Positions 28,805 to 38,425 are shown, counted from the first letter of the stretch. The stretch is 64,000 nucleotides of DNA from Nitrosomonas nitrosa (GCF_003051105.1 NZ_QAOO01000013.1:1-64000); one strand, 5' to 3'. Numbers and translations: made by a program. Notes: generated from the letters alone by a model not told the origin.

Positions 28805-29921
28805 TTTGGCGTCCTACGCTGTCACAATCGCTAATTCGCGCGGACGTGCTATCAAGGAGGAACCTCCTGCTGGTAGGAGTGAATTTCAGCGCGATCGTGA
28901 CAGAATTATCCATTCAACCGCTTTTCGCCGTCTTGAGTATAAAACGCAAGTCTTTGTCAACCATGAAGGAGATTTGTTTCGTACGCGTCTGACGCATAGC
29001 CTGGAAGTCGCGCAGATCGGGCGCTCTATTGCGCGTAATTTACAGCTGAATGAGGATTTGGTCGAAGCAATTGCGTTAGCACATGATCTTGGGCATACCC
29101 CTTTTGGTCATGCAGGCCAGGATGCCTTGAATAACTGCATGAGCGCGTATGGGGGGTTCGAGCATAATTTACAGTCTCTCAGGGTGGTTGATGTTCTGGA
29201 AGAACGTTATGGCGCGTTTGATGGTTTGAATTTATGCTTTGAAACCCGTGAAGGGATTTTGAAGCATGCTTCAAAGAAACATGCTGAAAAACTGGGTGAG
29301 GTGGGCAAGCGTTTTTTAGTTAACCAACGGCCTTCGCTGGAAGCGCAGCTTGCCAATTTGGCCGATGAAATTGCGTATAATAATCATGATGTAGACGATG
29401 GTTTGCGTTCTGGCCTGATAACTTTAAAGCAACTAGAGGAAGTGGTCATTTTTTCCAGACATTTGTTTCAGGTAAAAAAAGCTTATCCTCATCTTGCTAA
29501 TCGTCGCTTAATTCATGAGACGATTCGTGGGATGATAAATAGTCTTGCGTCAGATTTGACGCGGCAAAGTAAAATCAATCTTGATCATACTCAACCGAGG
29601 GATCCCGATGCGGTGCGATTGGCACCATGTCTGATAGGATATAGTGAGCAAATTAAATTAGAGCAGCAGGAATTGAAACGTTTTTTGCGACAAAACCTTT
29701 ATAGGCACTTTCAAGTGGTACGCATGAGTAATAAAGCGCGCCATACGATACAAGCATTATTTAATGCATTTAGCTCGGATATTCGAATGCTGCCTCCAGC
29801 TTATCAGGACAAATTTTCAAAATATGGCCATCAAGCGATCGCTGATTACATTGCGGGTATGACTGATCGATTCGCAATCAAGGAATACCAGCGATTGTTT
29901 GCCATCAGTGAAGATTCATAA
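28797..29921 (+). CDS. dgt: Deoxyguanosinetriphosphate triphosphohydrolase-like HD protein
   Basis: At 374 residues this is the shorter dGTPase-like type. The HD-domain metal ligands are visible: H67 in [11 protein letters not shown]96-D97 in [11 protein letters not shown], and an aspartate in [11 protein letters not shown]. Such enzymes hydrolyse dNTPs to nucleosides and triphosphate; substrate preference cannot be read here. The start overlaps the aroB stop by 8 bases, so it probably shares the aroKB transcript. Confidence 0.88.
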   Translation: MNSLASYAVTIANSRGRAIKEEPPAGRSEFQRDRDRIIHSTAFRRLEYKTQVFVNHEGDLFRTRLTHSLEVAQIGRSIARNLQLNEDLVEAIALAHDLGHTPFGHAGQDALNNCMSAYGGFEHNLQSLRVVDVLEERYGAFDGLNLCFETREGILKHASKKHAEKLGEVGKRFLVNQRPSLEAQLANLADEIAYNNHDVDDGLRSGLITLKQLEEVVIFSRHLFQVKKAYPHLANRRLIHETIRGMINSLASDLTRQSKINLDHTQPRDPDAVRLAPCLIGYSEQIKLEQQELKRFLRQNLYRHFQVVRMSNKARHTIQALFNAFSSDIRMLPPAYQDKFSKYGHQAIADYIAGMTDRFAIKEYQRLFAISEDS

Positions 29922-30003
29922 TCATTCTGTGTGCAGGTAGCATTGTGATGGACTCATAGGATTCCCAACTGAGTAGATACATTATATGAACAAGGAGAAT
30001 GTA

Positions 30004-30759
30004 ATGCTCTGGTCTAAAAATAGCTTTACTTTATGCGCCTTGGTGGCGTTGTTACTGTGTTTTTCCAGTCATTTAATAGCTAGCCCAGGAAAGAGTGATC
30101 TAATCAATGCGGTCGAGCGTGGCAGTTTATCTCAAGTCAGGGCACTCTTGAACCAATCTGATAGAACAATTGAAGCTCACGATAAAAGCGAAGCCTTGTT
30201 AAGCTCAATTCAACAAGGTCATGAGGGTATTGCTAAGCTGCTAATCGCATCGGGATCAGATGCGAATGTCAGAGCAGAAGATGGTTATTCGGCGCTTATG
30301 CTGGCGACGAGGAACGATCGGATAGGCATAGTGCAGGCGCTGCTGGATGCCGGAGCCGATATCAACGCCGCTGGTGACGATGGGATGACTGCCTTGATGG
30401 TGGCATCCCAAAGAAATCATATGGAGATCGCTCGCCTATTGCTTGATTCAAGTGTCGATGTCGATGCGGCGAATGACGCTGGCGTCACCGCACTCATGCT
30501 GGCTTCTCAAATGGGGAATCAAATTGTGATCCAGTATTTGTTGCAAGCCAATGCTCAAATCAATAGCCAAGCAAAGAACGGTGCGACAGCTTTGATGCTA
30601 GCAGCGCAAAATGGTCATCAGGCGGCGACGATGGTTTTGTTGGCAGGTGGCGCAGATGTGAATATTGAAGCTGAGAATGGTGCTACTGCGTTATTGTTGG
30701 CAAAAGTATATAAACACAAGGGGGTTGTTGATTTGCTACGAAAAGCGGGTGCCAAGTAA
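30004..30759 (+). CDS. Exported ankyrin-repeat protein
   Basis: Using the ATG at 30004, which has AAGGAG six bases upstream (29992-29997), the protein has 251 residues; an ATG at 29986 has no such site. A signal peptide (hydrophobic stretch FTLCALVALLLCFSSHLIA) precedes about six ankyrin repeats, recognisable as GYSALMLATRNDRIGIVQALL, GMTALMVASQ, GVTALMLASQ and NGATALMLAAQ. Ankyrin stacks bind proteins; the partner is unknown. It follows dgt in the same direction and precedes a Sel1 lipoprotein gene, also exported. Confidence 0.82.
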   Translation: MLWSKNSFTLCALVALLLCFSSHLIASPGKSDLINAVERGSLSQVRALLNQSDRTIEAHDKSEALLSSIQQGHEGIAKLLIASGSDANVRAEDGYSALMLATRNDRIGIVQALLDAGADINAAGDDGMTALMVASQRNHMEIARLLLDSSVDVDAANDAGVTALMLASQMGNQIVIQYLLQANAQINSQAKNGATALMLAAQNGHQAATMVLLAGGADVNIEAENGATALLLAKVYKHKGVVDLLRKAGAK

Positions 30760-30810
30760 GAAGCTATGCACTAAGACAGTTGAAGGCGCCTGATTTTAAT
30801 AGAATCAGAG

Positions 30811-30819
30811 TGTTATAAT
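30811..30819 (+). promoter_or_regulatory. Extended -10 promoter element before the Sel1 lipoprotein gene
   Basis: TGTTATAAT combines a TG dinucleotide with a perfect TATAAT hexamer (30814-30819), 48 bases before the ATG at 30867. The -35 region is weak, as is usual for extended -10 promoters. Confidence 0.45.
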
Positions 30820-30866
30820 ATTTTTTGTTTCTATCCTAATATATAAAAGAAAAGCGAAATAATTCG

Positions 30867-31541
30867 ATGAATATACGTATTTTTACATTGTTGGTCTTGA
30901 TTTTGCTCATGGTTGCTGGCTGTGGTGACGAGTCTTCAACGAGGGAATCTGCTGCTGAAAAATCCTCCACGGTTTTGCCGCCTGAGATTACGACGCTTAG
31001 TGAATTGCCCTCAGTGCTGCGGGAAGGGTTGACATCGGAAGAACAGACTGAATTGCTAAAAAAAATCATGCCAAGTGCCGATGATGGCTTAACGCCGGAA
31101 GAACGCTTTTTAAAGCTACGTGAGGAAGCCGAGGCTGGGGATGCGGAAGCACAAAACGCAATGGGTACTTTATTCTATACTGGGGATGCGATATCCAGAG
31201 ATGAAACAGGAAAAATCAAGGACCACGACCTTGAAGCGGCAGCAGGATGGTTTTTCCGAGCAGCTGAGCAGGGGCATGCAGGAGCTCAATTCAATCTAGG
31301 ATTGTTGTTTGCAGAAGGTCAGGGCGTTCCCCAAGACTCTGCAAAAGCGGCTGAGTTATTTACCAAATCTGCGGAACAGGGTAACGTGGATGCGCAGAAC
31401 AATATTGGGGTGATGTATTTGATCGGTGAGGGTGTGGAAAAAGATACCGAGAAAGCAATAGCGTGGTTTGAGAAAGCCGCGGCTCAGGGAAATGAGGATG
31501 CTCAGGAAAATCTGAAAGCGATACGTAATACTGGAAACTAG
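30867..31541 (+). CDS. Sel1-repeat lipoprotein
   Basis: This 224-residue protein has a lipoprotein signal peptide with lipobox VAGC (C19). A linker and an acidic region (about 22-85) follow, then at least three Sel1 repeats from about residue 90 on (AQNAMGTLFYTGD, AQFNLGLLFAEGQGVPQD, AQNNIGVMYLIGEGVEKD). It should be anchored in the inner or outer membrane, facing the periplasm. No catalytic motif is seen. A convincing terminator follows. Confidence 0.8.
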   Translation: MNIRIFTLLVLILLMVAGCGDESSTRESAAEKSSTVLPPEITTLSELPSVLREGLTSEEQTELLKKIMPSADDGLTPEERFLKLREEAEAGDAEAQNAMGTLFYTGDAISRDETGKIKDHDLEAAAGWFFRAAEQGHAGAQFNLGLLFAEGQGVPQDSAKAAELFTKSAEQGNVDAQNNIGVMYLIGEGVEKDTEKAIAWFEKAAAQGNEDAQENLKAIRNTGN

Positions 31542-31588
31542 CTTGGTGTGGACGGCTGCATTAAGCGTTGAGGAATCTGTACGATTAA

Positions 31589-31627
31589 GCTTTGTGGGTG
31601 CTTAAACACCCAATAAAGCGAATTTTT
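31589..31627 (+). terminator. Terminator after the Sel1 lipoprotein gene
   Basis: GCTTT-G-TGGGTG (31589-31600) pairs with CACCCA-AT-AAAGC (31607-31619) around CTTAAA, followed by GAATTTTT. The hairpin lies between converging genes and may act in both directions. Confidence 0.7.
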
Positions 31628-31668
31628 CAGGTTGACTTTCGTGCTTGTCTTCCGGCTATCATGGCTTA

Positions 31669-32271
31669 TTAGAATGAATTGTAAACAACGATTTCTTCCA
31701 AAAGCAATTGCCCGCCGCGCGGCCATGCTTCCTTAACGCCCTTACCGATCACAACGAACATGGAAATTACATAGTCTTCAGGCAGATGAATGAGGTTTGC
31801 GACGGCTTCGAAATCGAACCCATCCATAGGGCACGATGCGTACCCCATTTCCTCTGCAGCAAGCATCAGTGTCATGGCCGCCATACCGCATGAGCGCATG
31901 GCTTCATCGCGTTGTGCCTGTTCTTGGTCACGATAATATTGATCAATGGCCGGTAAAAGAAATTCACGAGTTGCCGGGGGTACGTTTTTCCAGTAACGTG
32001 CCGGTTCTTTTTGCCAAGCTTTTAAGTCTGCTGCCAGAATAATCAATAACGAAGCGTCGGTAACCTGCGCCTGATCCCACGCGACCGACCTGATTTTGCG
32101 TCGCACCTCAGGATCGTTTACCAAAACAAACCGCCAATTCTGGATGTTGAAAGCCGTAGGTGAAAGTGCAGCAAGCGAAAGTAAATGCTTGATTTCAGCA
32201 TCGCTCAATTTGTGGCTTGGATCAAATGTCTTGATCGATCTACGTTTTTGGATGGCAGTGGATACATTCAT
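31669..32271 (-). CDS. Nitroreductase-family flavoprotein
   Basis: From the ATG at 32271 the protein has 200 residues; an upstream in-frame start at 32337 adds 22 residues without family similarity. It begins MNVSTAIQKRRSIKTFDPSH, the FMN-phosphate-binding start of the nitroreductase fold. SPTAFNIQNWRFVLV and the EEMGYASCPMDGFD segment complete the fold. These enzymes use NAD(P)H and FMN to reduce nitro compounds, quinones or related substrates; the physiological substrate is not predictable. It is a single gene convergent with the Sel1 lipoprotein gene. Confidence 0.88.
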   Translation of the reverse strand: MNVSTAIQKRRSIKTFDPSHKLSDAEIKHLLSLAALSPTAFNIQNWRFVLVNDPEVRRKIRSVAWDQAQVTDASLLIILAADLKAWQKEPARYWKNVPPATREFLLPAIDQYYRDQEQAQRDEAMRSCGMAAMTLMLAAEEMGYASCPMDGFDFEAVANLIHLPEDYVISMFVVIGKGVKEAWPRGGQLLLEEIVVYNSF

Positions 32272-32481
32272 TTTCGTTATTTTTATCTTCTGAATTGACA
32301 GGGTCGCAATCAAACGGAATGCAGGTGATCCCGGCAAATTAGCGGCAGAGCGATGTTGAAACGCTAGCCTTGACGAAGCATAGGGCGTTCTCTACCATGA
32401 AGCGGGCTAAATTTTTATATACTTTAGGTGTCGTTGTTGATTGTAGTGCGTTGAAATTATAAATATCTTCGAGGGTTGATT

Positions 32482-33090
32482 ATGTCACAGTTTAAAAAAA
32501 TGATGTTAGTCGGTCTGACGCCATTGTTGTTATCAGGTTTATTGGTCGGGCAGGTCAACCGGGTTTCGGCAGCTCAACATCAAAACGGTCAGCATAAAAA
32601 CACAGAAACAACGTTCGCGCATTTCAATAAAAGCGGGTTGTTGCTGATGCCTAAAAATTATCGAGAATGGATTTTTATCGGCTCACCCGTGACGCCCAAA
32701 GATATGAACGATGGAAACCCGGCTTTCCCTGAATTTCACAATGTGTATATTGATCCAGCTAGCTGGGCGCACTGGAAAAAAACAGGGCAATTCCGTGATG
32801 GAACGATTATCGTCAAAGAGTTGGTCAGTGTTGGCGCCAAGCAATCGGCAAGCGGCAATGGTTACTTCCAAGGTGAATTCCTTGGGATAGCTGCAACAGT
32901 CAAAGACTCAAAACGTTTTGCCGAGCGCCCCAACTATTGGGCGTATTTCGGTTTCAACGGTTATCAAAGTAAAAGCGCAGAACCACAACCTGATGAATCT
33001 TGCAATGCCTGTCATCAAGCTAATGCAGCTGAAGATAATGTATTTATCCAGCATTATCCGGTGTTGCGTGCGGGTAAGCCTGGCAAATAA
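32482..33090 (+). CDS. cytL: Cytochrome P460
   Basis: This 202-residue periplasmic heme protein, starting at ATG 32482 with GAGGG six bases upstream, has a signal peptide (about 1-30, ending VSA-AQH) and the c-type heme motif C174-NA-C177-H178. The body (LLMPKNYREWIFIGSPVTPKDMNDG, VYIDPASWAHWKKTGQFRDG) matches Nitrosomonas cytochrome P460 as I recall it. K112 in VKEL would correspond to the heme-crosslinking lysine 70 of the N. europaea mature protein. The family oxidises hydroxylamine with NO to N2O and is a hallmark of ammonia oxidisers. A redoxin gene follows after 74 bases. Confidence 0.9.
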   Translation: MSQFKKMMLVGLTPLLLSGLLVGQVNRVSAAQHQNGQHKNTETTFAHFNKSGLLLMPKNYREWIFIGSPVTPKDMNDGNPAFPEFHNVYIDPASWAHWKKTGQFRDGTIIVKELVSVGAKQSASGNGYFQGEFLGIAATVKDSKRFAERPNYWAYFGFNGYQSKSAEPQPDESCNACHQANAAEDNVFIQHYPVLRAGKPGK

Positions 33091-33164
33091 GCAAAGTCAC
33101 GCGCGGCTGTTTTTATTCAATGCTAACAAACATAAAGTTGGGATACACGAGAGGTCATTAATTA

Positions 33165-33737
33165 ATGAAAATAGATCAAGCGGTTAAGAAAATTATTGCG
33201 CCAGAACTACAAACTGTAGGCTGGTTGAATACAACGGAGTCAATTACGCTGGCTTCCCTGCGTGGCAAAGTGGTGTTGCTTCATGCTTTTCAGATGTTGT
33301 GCCCTGGGTGCGTGCAAGTTGGGATTCCTCAGGCGCAGCGTATCTATGAAGAATTCAATCCTGATCAAGTTGCAGTGATTGGCCTTCACACTGTCTTTGA
33401 GCATCATGCCGTCATGGGCCGCGATGCATTGGAAGTCTTTGCCTATGAATATCGACTGCGTTTCCCGATCGGGATCGATAAGCCGAGCGATCAGCATGTC
33501 ATTCCCCATACTATGATGGCCTATCAGATGCAGGGTACGCCTACCACGATCTTAATCGATAAAACGGGTCATCTTCGTTTGCATAAGTTTGGTCATATCA
33601 ATGATTTTATTTTGGGAGTTTCCATCGGTACACTGCTTGCCGAAGAAGTGGATGAGGGCGAACTTGAGCGATTCGATCAGCCTAAAGAAAAGGATGCAGC
33701 ATCCACTGCCTGTGGGCCAGATGGTTGTGCCGTTTAA
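33165..33737 (+). CDS. Redoxin (AhpC/TSA or TlpA-like) with C-terminal Cys pair
   Basis: This 190-residue thioredoxin-fold protein carries an active-site-like C46-PG-C49 (FQMLCPGCVQ). The cis-proline region is GTPTTILIDKTG. No signal peptide is seen, so it is likely cytoplasmic. The very C-terminus reads TACGPDGCAV, a CxxxxC pair that could bind a metal or act as a resolving pair. It lies immediately downstream of cytochrome P460. A role in thiol redox or peroxide handling is plausible; substrate unknown. Confidence 0.75.
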   Translation: MKIDQAVKKIIAPELQTVGWLNTTESITLASLRGKVVLLHAFQMLCPGCVQVGIPQAQRIYEEFNPDQVAVIGLHTVFEHHAVMGRDALEVFAYEYRLRFPIGIDKPSDQHVIPHTMMAYQMQGTPTTILIDKTGHLRLHKFGHINDFILGVSIGTLLAEEVDEGELERFDQPKEKDAASTACGPDGCAV

Positions 33738-33791
33738 ATGCTAGGTTTGATATGAATCGGGTCCTAGGCTCAAGCTAATTGTTTTACACGC

Positions 33792-34556
33792 CTAAAATAG
33801 ATCTTTCCATCGGCGGATTTCGGTAAAAACGCTTACTGGATCTGACAACACACGGCCAGCATGCTGGTTGGCCGCATCGATCAAAGCGGGCTGGTTGCTA
33901 CGCAAGAAAGGATTGGTCGCTTTTTCCAGAGCCAATGTCGAAGGGAGCGTGGGGAGGTCGCGTTTTCGTTGCGCTTCTGCTTTGCTGGCACGTTCTGCCA
34001 AAACCGGGTTGTTAGGATCGATTGCCGTCGCAAAGCGCATATTGGCGAGTGTATATTCGTGCGCACAATAGATGAGCGTGTCGTCTGGTAATTTTGTAAG
34101 TTTCTGCAACGAGGTATACATTTGCTGGGGCGTGCCTTCGAAGATACGTCCGCACCCGCAGGCAAATAGCGTATCGCCACAAAACAGCAGATTTGCGCCA
34201 TAATAAGCAATATGCCCTGCTGTATGCCCAGGGATATCCAGTATAGAAAAATCGAGTGAGAGTTCAGCGAGATGAATGGTATCGCCTTCGCTGAGGCGAT
34301 GTGTGAGTCCCGGAATGCTTTCTTTTGCAGGCCCATAGACCGGTAGAGCAAATGCTGTCAATAAAGCTATATTGCCACCTGTATGATCATGATGATGATG
34401 TGTATTGAGAATGGCGATAGGCTGCAAGTTTTGTTGCTGTAAATAGGCCATAACGGGCACAGCGTCGCCAGGATCGACAATGGCCGCATAATGCTGATCG
34501 CGAATTACCCAGATATAGTTGTCTTTAAAGGCACGAACAGGGTAAATAATAGGCAT
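33792..34556 (-). CDS. gloB: Hydroxyacylglutathione hydrolase (glyoxalase II)
   Basis: From the ATG at 34556 it has 254 residues, the normal glyoxalase II length; a longer frame starting at 34643 adds 29 unrelated residues and would overlap the divergent methyltransferase gene. The metallo-beta-lactamase motif THHHHDHTGG lies at 52-61, with further metal ligands in DIPGHTAGH, FCGDTLF and the glutathione-site CAHEYTLANMRF. It hydrolyses S-lactoylglutathione to lactate and glutathione in methylglyoxal detoxification. Confidence 0.93.
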   Translation of the reverse strand: MPIIYPVRAFKDNYIWVIRDQHYAAIVDPGDAVPVMAYLQQQNLQPIAILNTHHHHDHTGGNIALLTAFALPVYGPAKESIPGLTHRLSEGDTIHLAELSLDFSILDIPGHTAGHIAYYGANLLFCGDTLFACGCGRIFEGTPQQMYTSLQKLTKLPDDTLIYCAHEYTLANMRFATAIDPNNPVLAERASKAEAQRKRDLPTLPSTLALEKATNPFLRSNQPALIDAANQHAGRVLSDPVSVFTEIRRWKDLF

Positions 34557-34590
34557 GATATATCTCTTGGTTGAGTGAGGGCGGGGTGAG

Positions 34591-35355
34591 ATGAAGTTGA
34601 ACGCTAACAGTATGGTGATCCTTTCCACGTATGCACAGGGCATGCAACAGTGGTTTGAGGGCTCGCTCGGACAATATTTGTTGAAAGAGGAGCAAAATTA
34701 TTTCGATCGTGTAGTCGTCGATATTTTTGGTTTTCATGCTTTGCAAGTTGGTTTTCCTCAGTTCAATTTCTTGCGTGCCAATCGCATTCCGTTTCAATTT
34801 CGCATGGGTATCAGCCAGGGTGCTTCCTTTTACGCACTACCCGATTTTCTCCCAATCGATAGTTGCAGTCTGGATTTGATATTATTGCCGCATATTCTGG
34901 AATTCAATTCTAATCCACATCAGATTTTACGCGAAGTGCAGCGTGTTTTAATACCGGGCGGACAAATCGTGATCAGTGGTTTCAATCCGCTTAGTCTGTG
35001 GGGTTTAAATCGTTATTTCAAATCGGCAAAGCAAGAGTTCCCTTGGTGCGGTCAATTTATCTCGTTGCCGCGCCTAAAGGATTGGTTGAAGCTGCTCAAC
35101 TTTGAGATTGTCGGCGGGCGCCTTGGTTGCTATGTGCCTCCTTGCAGTAAAGATCGATGGATAAAGCGTTTCCATTTTATGGAAGCGGCAGGAGATCGAT
35201 GGTGGCCCATTTCAGGCGGAGTATATTTTTTGCAGGCGGTCAAGCAAGTGCATGGCATGCATATCATCAAACCTTGCTGGGAAAATAGCCTATCAGCCAG
35301 GAGGAAAATTGCGTCGGCAACTCAGAAATTCAAAGGAACAGTAAAAAATGAGTGA
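34591..35355 (+). CDS. SAM-dependent methyltransferase (class I, type 11)
   Basis: This 254-residue protein has the class I methyltransferase fold: a modified motif I region ([14 protein letters not shown]), the acidic [13 protein letters not shown] strand and the conserved [19 protein letters not shown] block. It resembles the uncharacterised methyltransferases that accompany gloB and rnhA in many betaproteobacteria. The gene is divergent from gloB (34 bases between start codons) and overlaps rnhA by 8 bases. Substrate unknown. Confidence 0.8.
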   Translation: MKLNANSMVILSTYAQGMQQWFEGSLGQYLLKEEQNYFDRVVVDIFGFHALQVGFPQFNFLRANRIPFQFRMGISQGASFYALPDFLPIDSCSLDLILLPHILEFNSNPHQILREVQRVLIPGGQIVISGFNPLSLWGLNRYFKSAKQEFPWCGQFISLPRLKDWLKLLNFEIVGGRLGCYVPPCSKDRWIKRFHFMEAAGDRWWPISGGVYFLQAVKQVHGMHIIKPCWENSLSARRKIASATQKFKGTVKNE

Positions 35356-35887
35356 AATTATCCCTGACAATCAATCACCGAATCAACAAATAAAAACAGA
35401 CATGCTAGAGGTAACGGACGTGGTGGAGATTTTTACCGATGGCGCATGCAAAGGTAATCCAGGCGTAGGCGGATGGGGCGCGTTGCTCGAATATGGTGGG
35501 AAGAAATTGGAGCTCTTTGGAGGTGAGGCGAGAACGACCAATAATCGCATGGAGTTGATTGCGGCCATTCGTGCATTACAGGCATTGGCGTCTCTGCCAT
35601 TATCGCCTGAGGCATGCAAAATAAGGCTCCATACGGATTCTCAGTATGTTCAGAAAGGTATCAACGAATGGATACATGGCTGGAAGAGGAATGGCTGGCG
35701 CACGGCGGATAAGAAGCCAGTCAAGAATGAGGCGTTATGGAAGGAGCTGGATAGTTTATCGCAACGTTATTCAGTTGAATGGTTCTGGGTGCGGGGTCAC
35801 GCGGGCCATGATGGCAATGAACGTGCAGACGGATTGGCTAACCGGGGAGTGGAATCGATACTGATGAATGAAATGGATCCAACTTAA
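35348..35887 (+). CDS. rnhA: Ribonuclease HI
   Basis: This enzyme degrades RNA in RNA-DNA hybrids. It has 179 residues with a 24-residue N-terminal extension before VVEIFTDG. Catalytic residues D31, E69, D97 and D161 and H151 match D10, E48, D70, D134 and H124 of E. coli RNase HI. The start overlaps the methyltransferase gene and has AAGGAA upstream; an ATG at 35405 would give a more standard length. The pair rnhA-dnaQ is conserved in proteobacteria. Confidence 0.95.
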   Translation: MSEIIPDNQSPNQQIKTDMLEVTDVVEIFTDGACKGNPGVGGWGALLEYGGKKLELFGGEARTTNNRMELIAAIRALQALASLPLSPEACKIRLHTDSQYVQKGINEWIHGWKRNGWRTADKKPVKNEALWKELDSLSQRYSVEWFWVRGHAGHDGNERADGLANRGVESILMNEMDPT

Positions 35888-35906
35888 CTGATAAGGCTGA
35901 GGATTG

Positions 35907-36602
35907 ATGCGGCAAATTTTTCTTGATACAGAGACGACTGGCCTGGATCCTAAGTTGGGCCATCGCATTGTTGAGCTGGCAGCAGTCGAAATGTGCAATC
36001 GGCAGTTAACCGGCCGTCATTTTCATAATTATCTCAACCCTGAGCGGGACAGCGACGCAAGCGCACTGCAAATCCATGGTTTGACCAGAGATTTTTTGCA
36101 AGATAAACATAAATTTCATGAGATTTGTGATACTTTCTTAGAATTCATCGAGGGCGCCGAACTACTGATTCATAATGCACCGTTCGATGTGGCGTTTCTC
36201 GATCATGAACTGGGGTTGATCAAACTCCCGCCGCTACAAAATTACTGTGCAGGGATTACCGATACCCTCGTACTCGCCAAGGAACGCCATCCTGGCAAGC
36301 GGAACAATTTGGATGCTTTGTGCGAGCGTTACCAAGTTGATCATTCTAAACGAACTTTGCATGGTGCATTGCTAGATGCTGAACTCCTCGCCGAGGTTTA
36401 TTTGGCAATGACCAGGGGACAAGAAAGCTTGCTGATGGAATTGGAGGTTGCTCCTCCCATTGACGATGTGGCGGAGAAGATCGCTGACTTGCGTTTACTT
36501 GTTTTGCCCGCTAGCGAAAGTGAACTGGAATGCCATGCGAGGCAACTCGAGAAGATCGATAAAGAGAGCAATGGGCGATGCTTGTGGAAGCTGAATGGCT
36601 AG
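35907..36602 (+). CDS. dnaQ: DNA polymerase III epsilon subunit (3'-5' exonuclease)
   Basis: From ATG 35907 it has 231 residues; the TTG just before it is possible. Exonuclease motifs are complete: D7-T-E9 (FLDTETTGLD), HNAPFD with D94, and H152-x4-D157 (LHGALLDAE), the DEDDh type. It proofreads replication as part of the polymerase III core. It follows rnhA after 19 bases, the usual arrangement, and is convergent with the aminotransferase gene. Confidence 0.94.
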   Translation: MRQIFLDTETTGLDPKLGHRIVELAAVEMCNRQLTGRHFHNYLNPERDSDASALQIHGLTRDFLQDKHKFHEICDTFLEFIEGAELLIHNAPFDVAFLDHELGLIKLPPLQNYCAGITDTLVLAKERHPGKRNNLDALCERYQVDHSKRTLHGALLDAELLAEVYLAMTRGQESLLMELEVAPPIDDVAEKIADLRLLVLPASESELECHARQLEKIDKESNGRCLWKLNG

Positions 36603-36658
36603 ACTGATATACCTTCAGATTCCCGTAGACAAATTTTATGGTCACGTCTTTTTCAGGA

Positions 36659-38044
36659 TTAAGTGCCTGCTTTGAATCGCAGGGCTTTGCTCGCGAGCGT
36701 TTTGCCCAAATCCCACACTGCGGCTGGGCCGCGGTGAGCATCTTTTATGACGCTTTGGGTTGCATCGGTGATCCACCGGATATCGGATTCTGTGAGGATA
36801 AGCGGCGGAATGAATTTGACGATATTCATGCCATGTCCTGCCACTTGAGACAAAATTCGATGTCGTGAAAACAGAGGCACGGTAATCATCTGCGAAAACA
36901 AACCTTTGTTGGCTGCTTCCAGCATTTTCCACGACATCTTTAGAGAAAGACTCTTGGGTTCGGTAAATTCCAGCGCGATCATCATGCCTTTGCCGCGTAC
37001 TTCCTTGAAGCATTCATACTCGCCTACTAGTGGCCGTAACGCGTCGATGATCGATTGACCGGATTGAGCGGATTTTTCGATTAACTTTTCGGATTCGAGA
37101 ACTTCGAGTGTGGCTAGGCCGGCGGCCATGGCTAGATTATTTTTACCAAAGGTGCTGCCATGAACGACTGCCCGATCCATTCGGTTGAATACTCGGTCAA
37201 AAATCCATTCCTTGCAAGTCAGCGCGCCAACAGGAACGAATCCCCCTGATAGAGCTTTGGCCATACAGAGAATGTCTGGTGTGACTGACCAATGTTCGAC
37301 AGCCCACCATTTGCCGGTGCGGCCAAGCCCGGTTTGCACTTCATCTGCGATGAATAACGCGCCATAACGGCGTGTCAACTCAGCAGCTTCCGGTAAATAA
37401 TGATCATCCGGTATCCAGACCCCATGGCCTTGAATGGGTTCCGTAATGAAAGCGGCAACATCTTGTTGGGAAAGCGCTGCTTCCAGCGCATTCAGATCAT
37501 TGAAAGGAATTTCAATAAAATCTGGCACCAATGGCCCAAAACCCTGTTTGTAGTGGGAATCGCCAGTAGCGGACAATGATCCGAGGCTGAGGCCATGATA
37601 TCCGCCTCGGCAATAGATGATCTTAGATTTGCCGGTTGCGTATCGGCTAAATTTGATGGCGGCTTCGATGGTTTCGGTGCCAGAATTAGCAAAGAAAACG
37701 CGGTCAAGGCCATCGGGGCTAATGGCAACCAGTTTTTCAGCAAGTAAACCGGAAAGTAGCGAGACATCTAATTGAACGAGGTTGGGTAAATCTGCACAAA
37801 GGACATCTTGGAGCGTTTGGACGATCTGCGGATGATTGCGTCCTAGTGCGAAAACACCAAAGCCACTGAGTAAATCGAGATAGCGATTACCTTGGTCATC
37901 GAATAGATAAGCGCCTTCAGCTTTTACATAATGACGATCGAATCCGATGGTTTTGAGCACTTTGACCATCTGGCTGTTGAGATAGCGATCATGTAGCGCA
38001 AAATTCTTTTTTTCACGCTGCTGAATTAGCTCTTTAATATTCAT
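36659..38044 (-). CDS. Class III PLP aminotransferase, HpnO-like candidate
   Basis: This 461-residue protein is a fold-type I, class III aminotransferase. SGTE is at 121-124, the cofactor-binding DEVQTGLGRTG at 234-244 and the Schiff-base lysine K263 in CMAKALSGGF. The long N-terminal region (NFALHDRYLNSQMVKVLKTIGFDR) and overall length resemble HpnO, the aminotransferase that makes aminobacteriohopanetriol. Nitrosomonas species are known hopanoid producers. No other hopanoid gene is in the window, so this is a candidate only; an acetylornithine-type or other amine substrate is possible. Confidence 0.6.
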   Translation of the reverse strand: MNIKELIQQREKKNFALHDRYLNSQMVKVLKTIGFDRHYVKAEGAYLFDDQGNRYLDLLSGFGVFALGRNHPQIVQTLQDVLCADLPNLVQLDVSLLSGLLAEKLVAISPDGLDRVFFANSGTETIEAAIKFSRYATGKSKIIYCRGGYHGLSLGSLSATGDSHYKQGFGPLVPDFIEIPFNDLNALEAALSQQDVAAFITEPIQGHGVWIPDDHYLPEAAELTRRYGALFIADEVQTGLGRTGKWWAVEHWSVTPDILCMAKALSGGFVPVGALTCKEWIFDRVFNRMDRAVVHGSTFGKNNLAMAAGLATLEVLESEKLIEKSAQSGQSIIDALRPLVGEYECFKEVRGKGMMIALEFTEPKSLSLKMSWKMLEAANKGLFSQMITVPLFSRHRILSQVAGHGMNIVKFIPPLILTESDIRWITDATQSVIKDAHRGPAAVWDLGKTLASKALRFKAGT

Positions 38045-38366
38045 AAACCATGCTCCGCAATAGAACAGTTGTGTGTGAAATGCTGCAAATTTTCTAGGGG
38101 CCGTATGTCATCAGAAAAGCGCTTTGCTTATTTTCTTTCAGGCCGCTCAGACCAGAAAAAGAATAGCGATGTGGTGAAATGCCGGAATGTTAAAAAATCT
38201 GATCAGATAGTGGGGATTGAGAAAAAGTAATGTCTAGCGAGGGTCATTCTGAGTAACATCCAAAGTGGCTTTCTTTTGTGAATCAGAGCATTATCCTCGT
38301 CTGAACATCAAGCTGTCAATACTGCATTGATCGTATTCAGTTGGCTGACTCAAAATCGATAATTTG

Positions 38367-38393
38367 TAAGACAAACGATAACGTCTTGTCTTA
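38367..38393. promoter_or_regulatory. Candidate operator dyad upstream of ndk
   Basis: TAAGACAA (38367-38374) and TTGTCTTA (38386-38393) form a perfect 8-bp dyad with an 11-base spacer, just upstream of the likely ndk promoter. This is the size of a typical dimeric repressor or activator site; the factor is unknown. Confidence 0.4.
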
Positions 38394-38425
38394 AGCGCGC
38401 TTTTTCGGAATCCTTAAGCTTTTTT

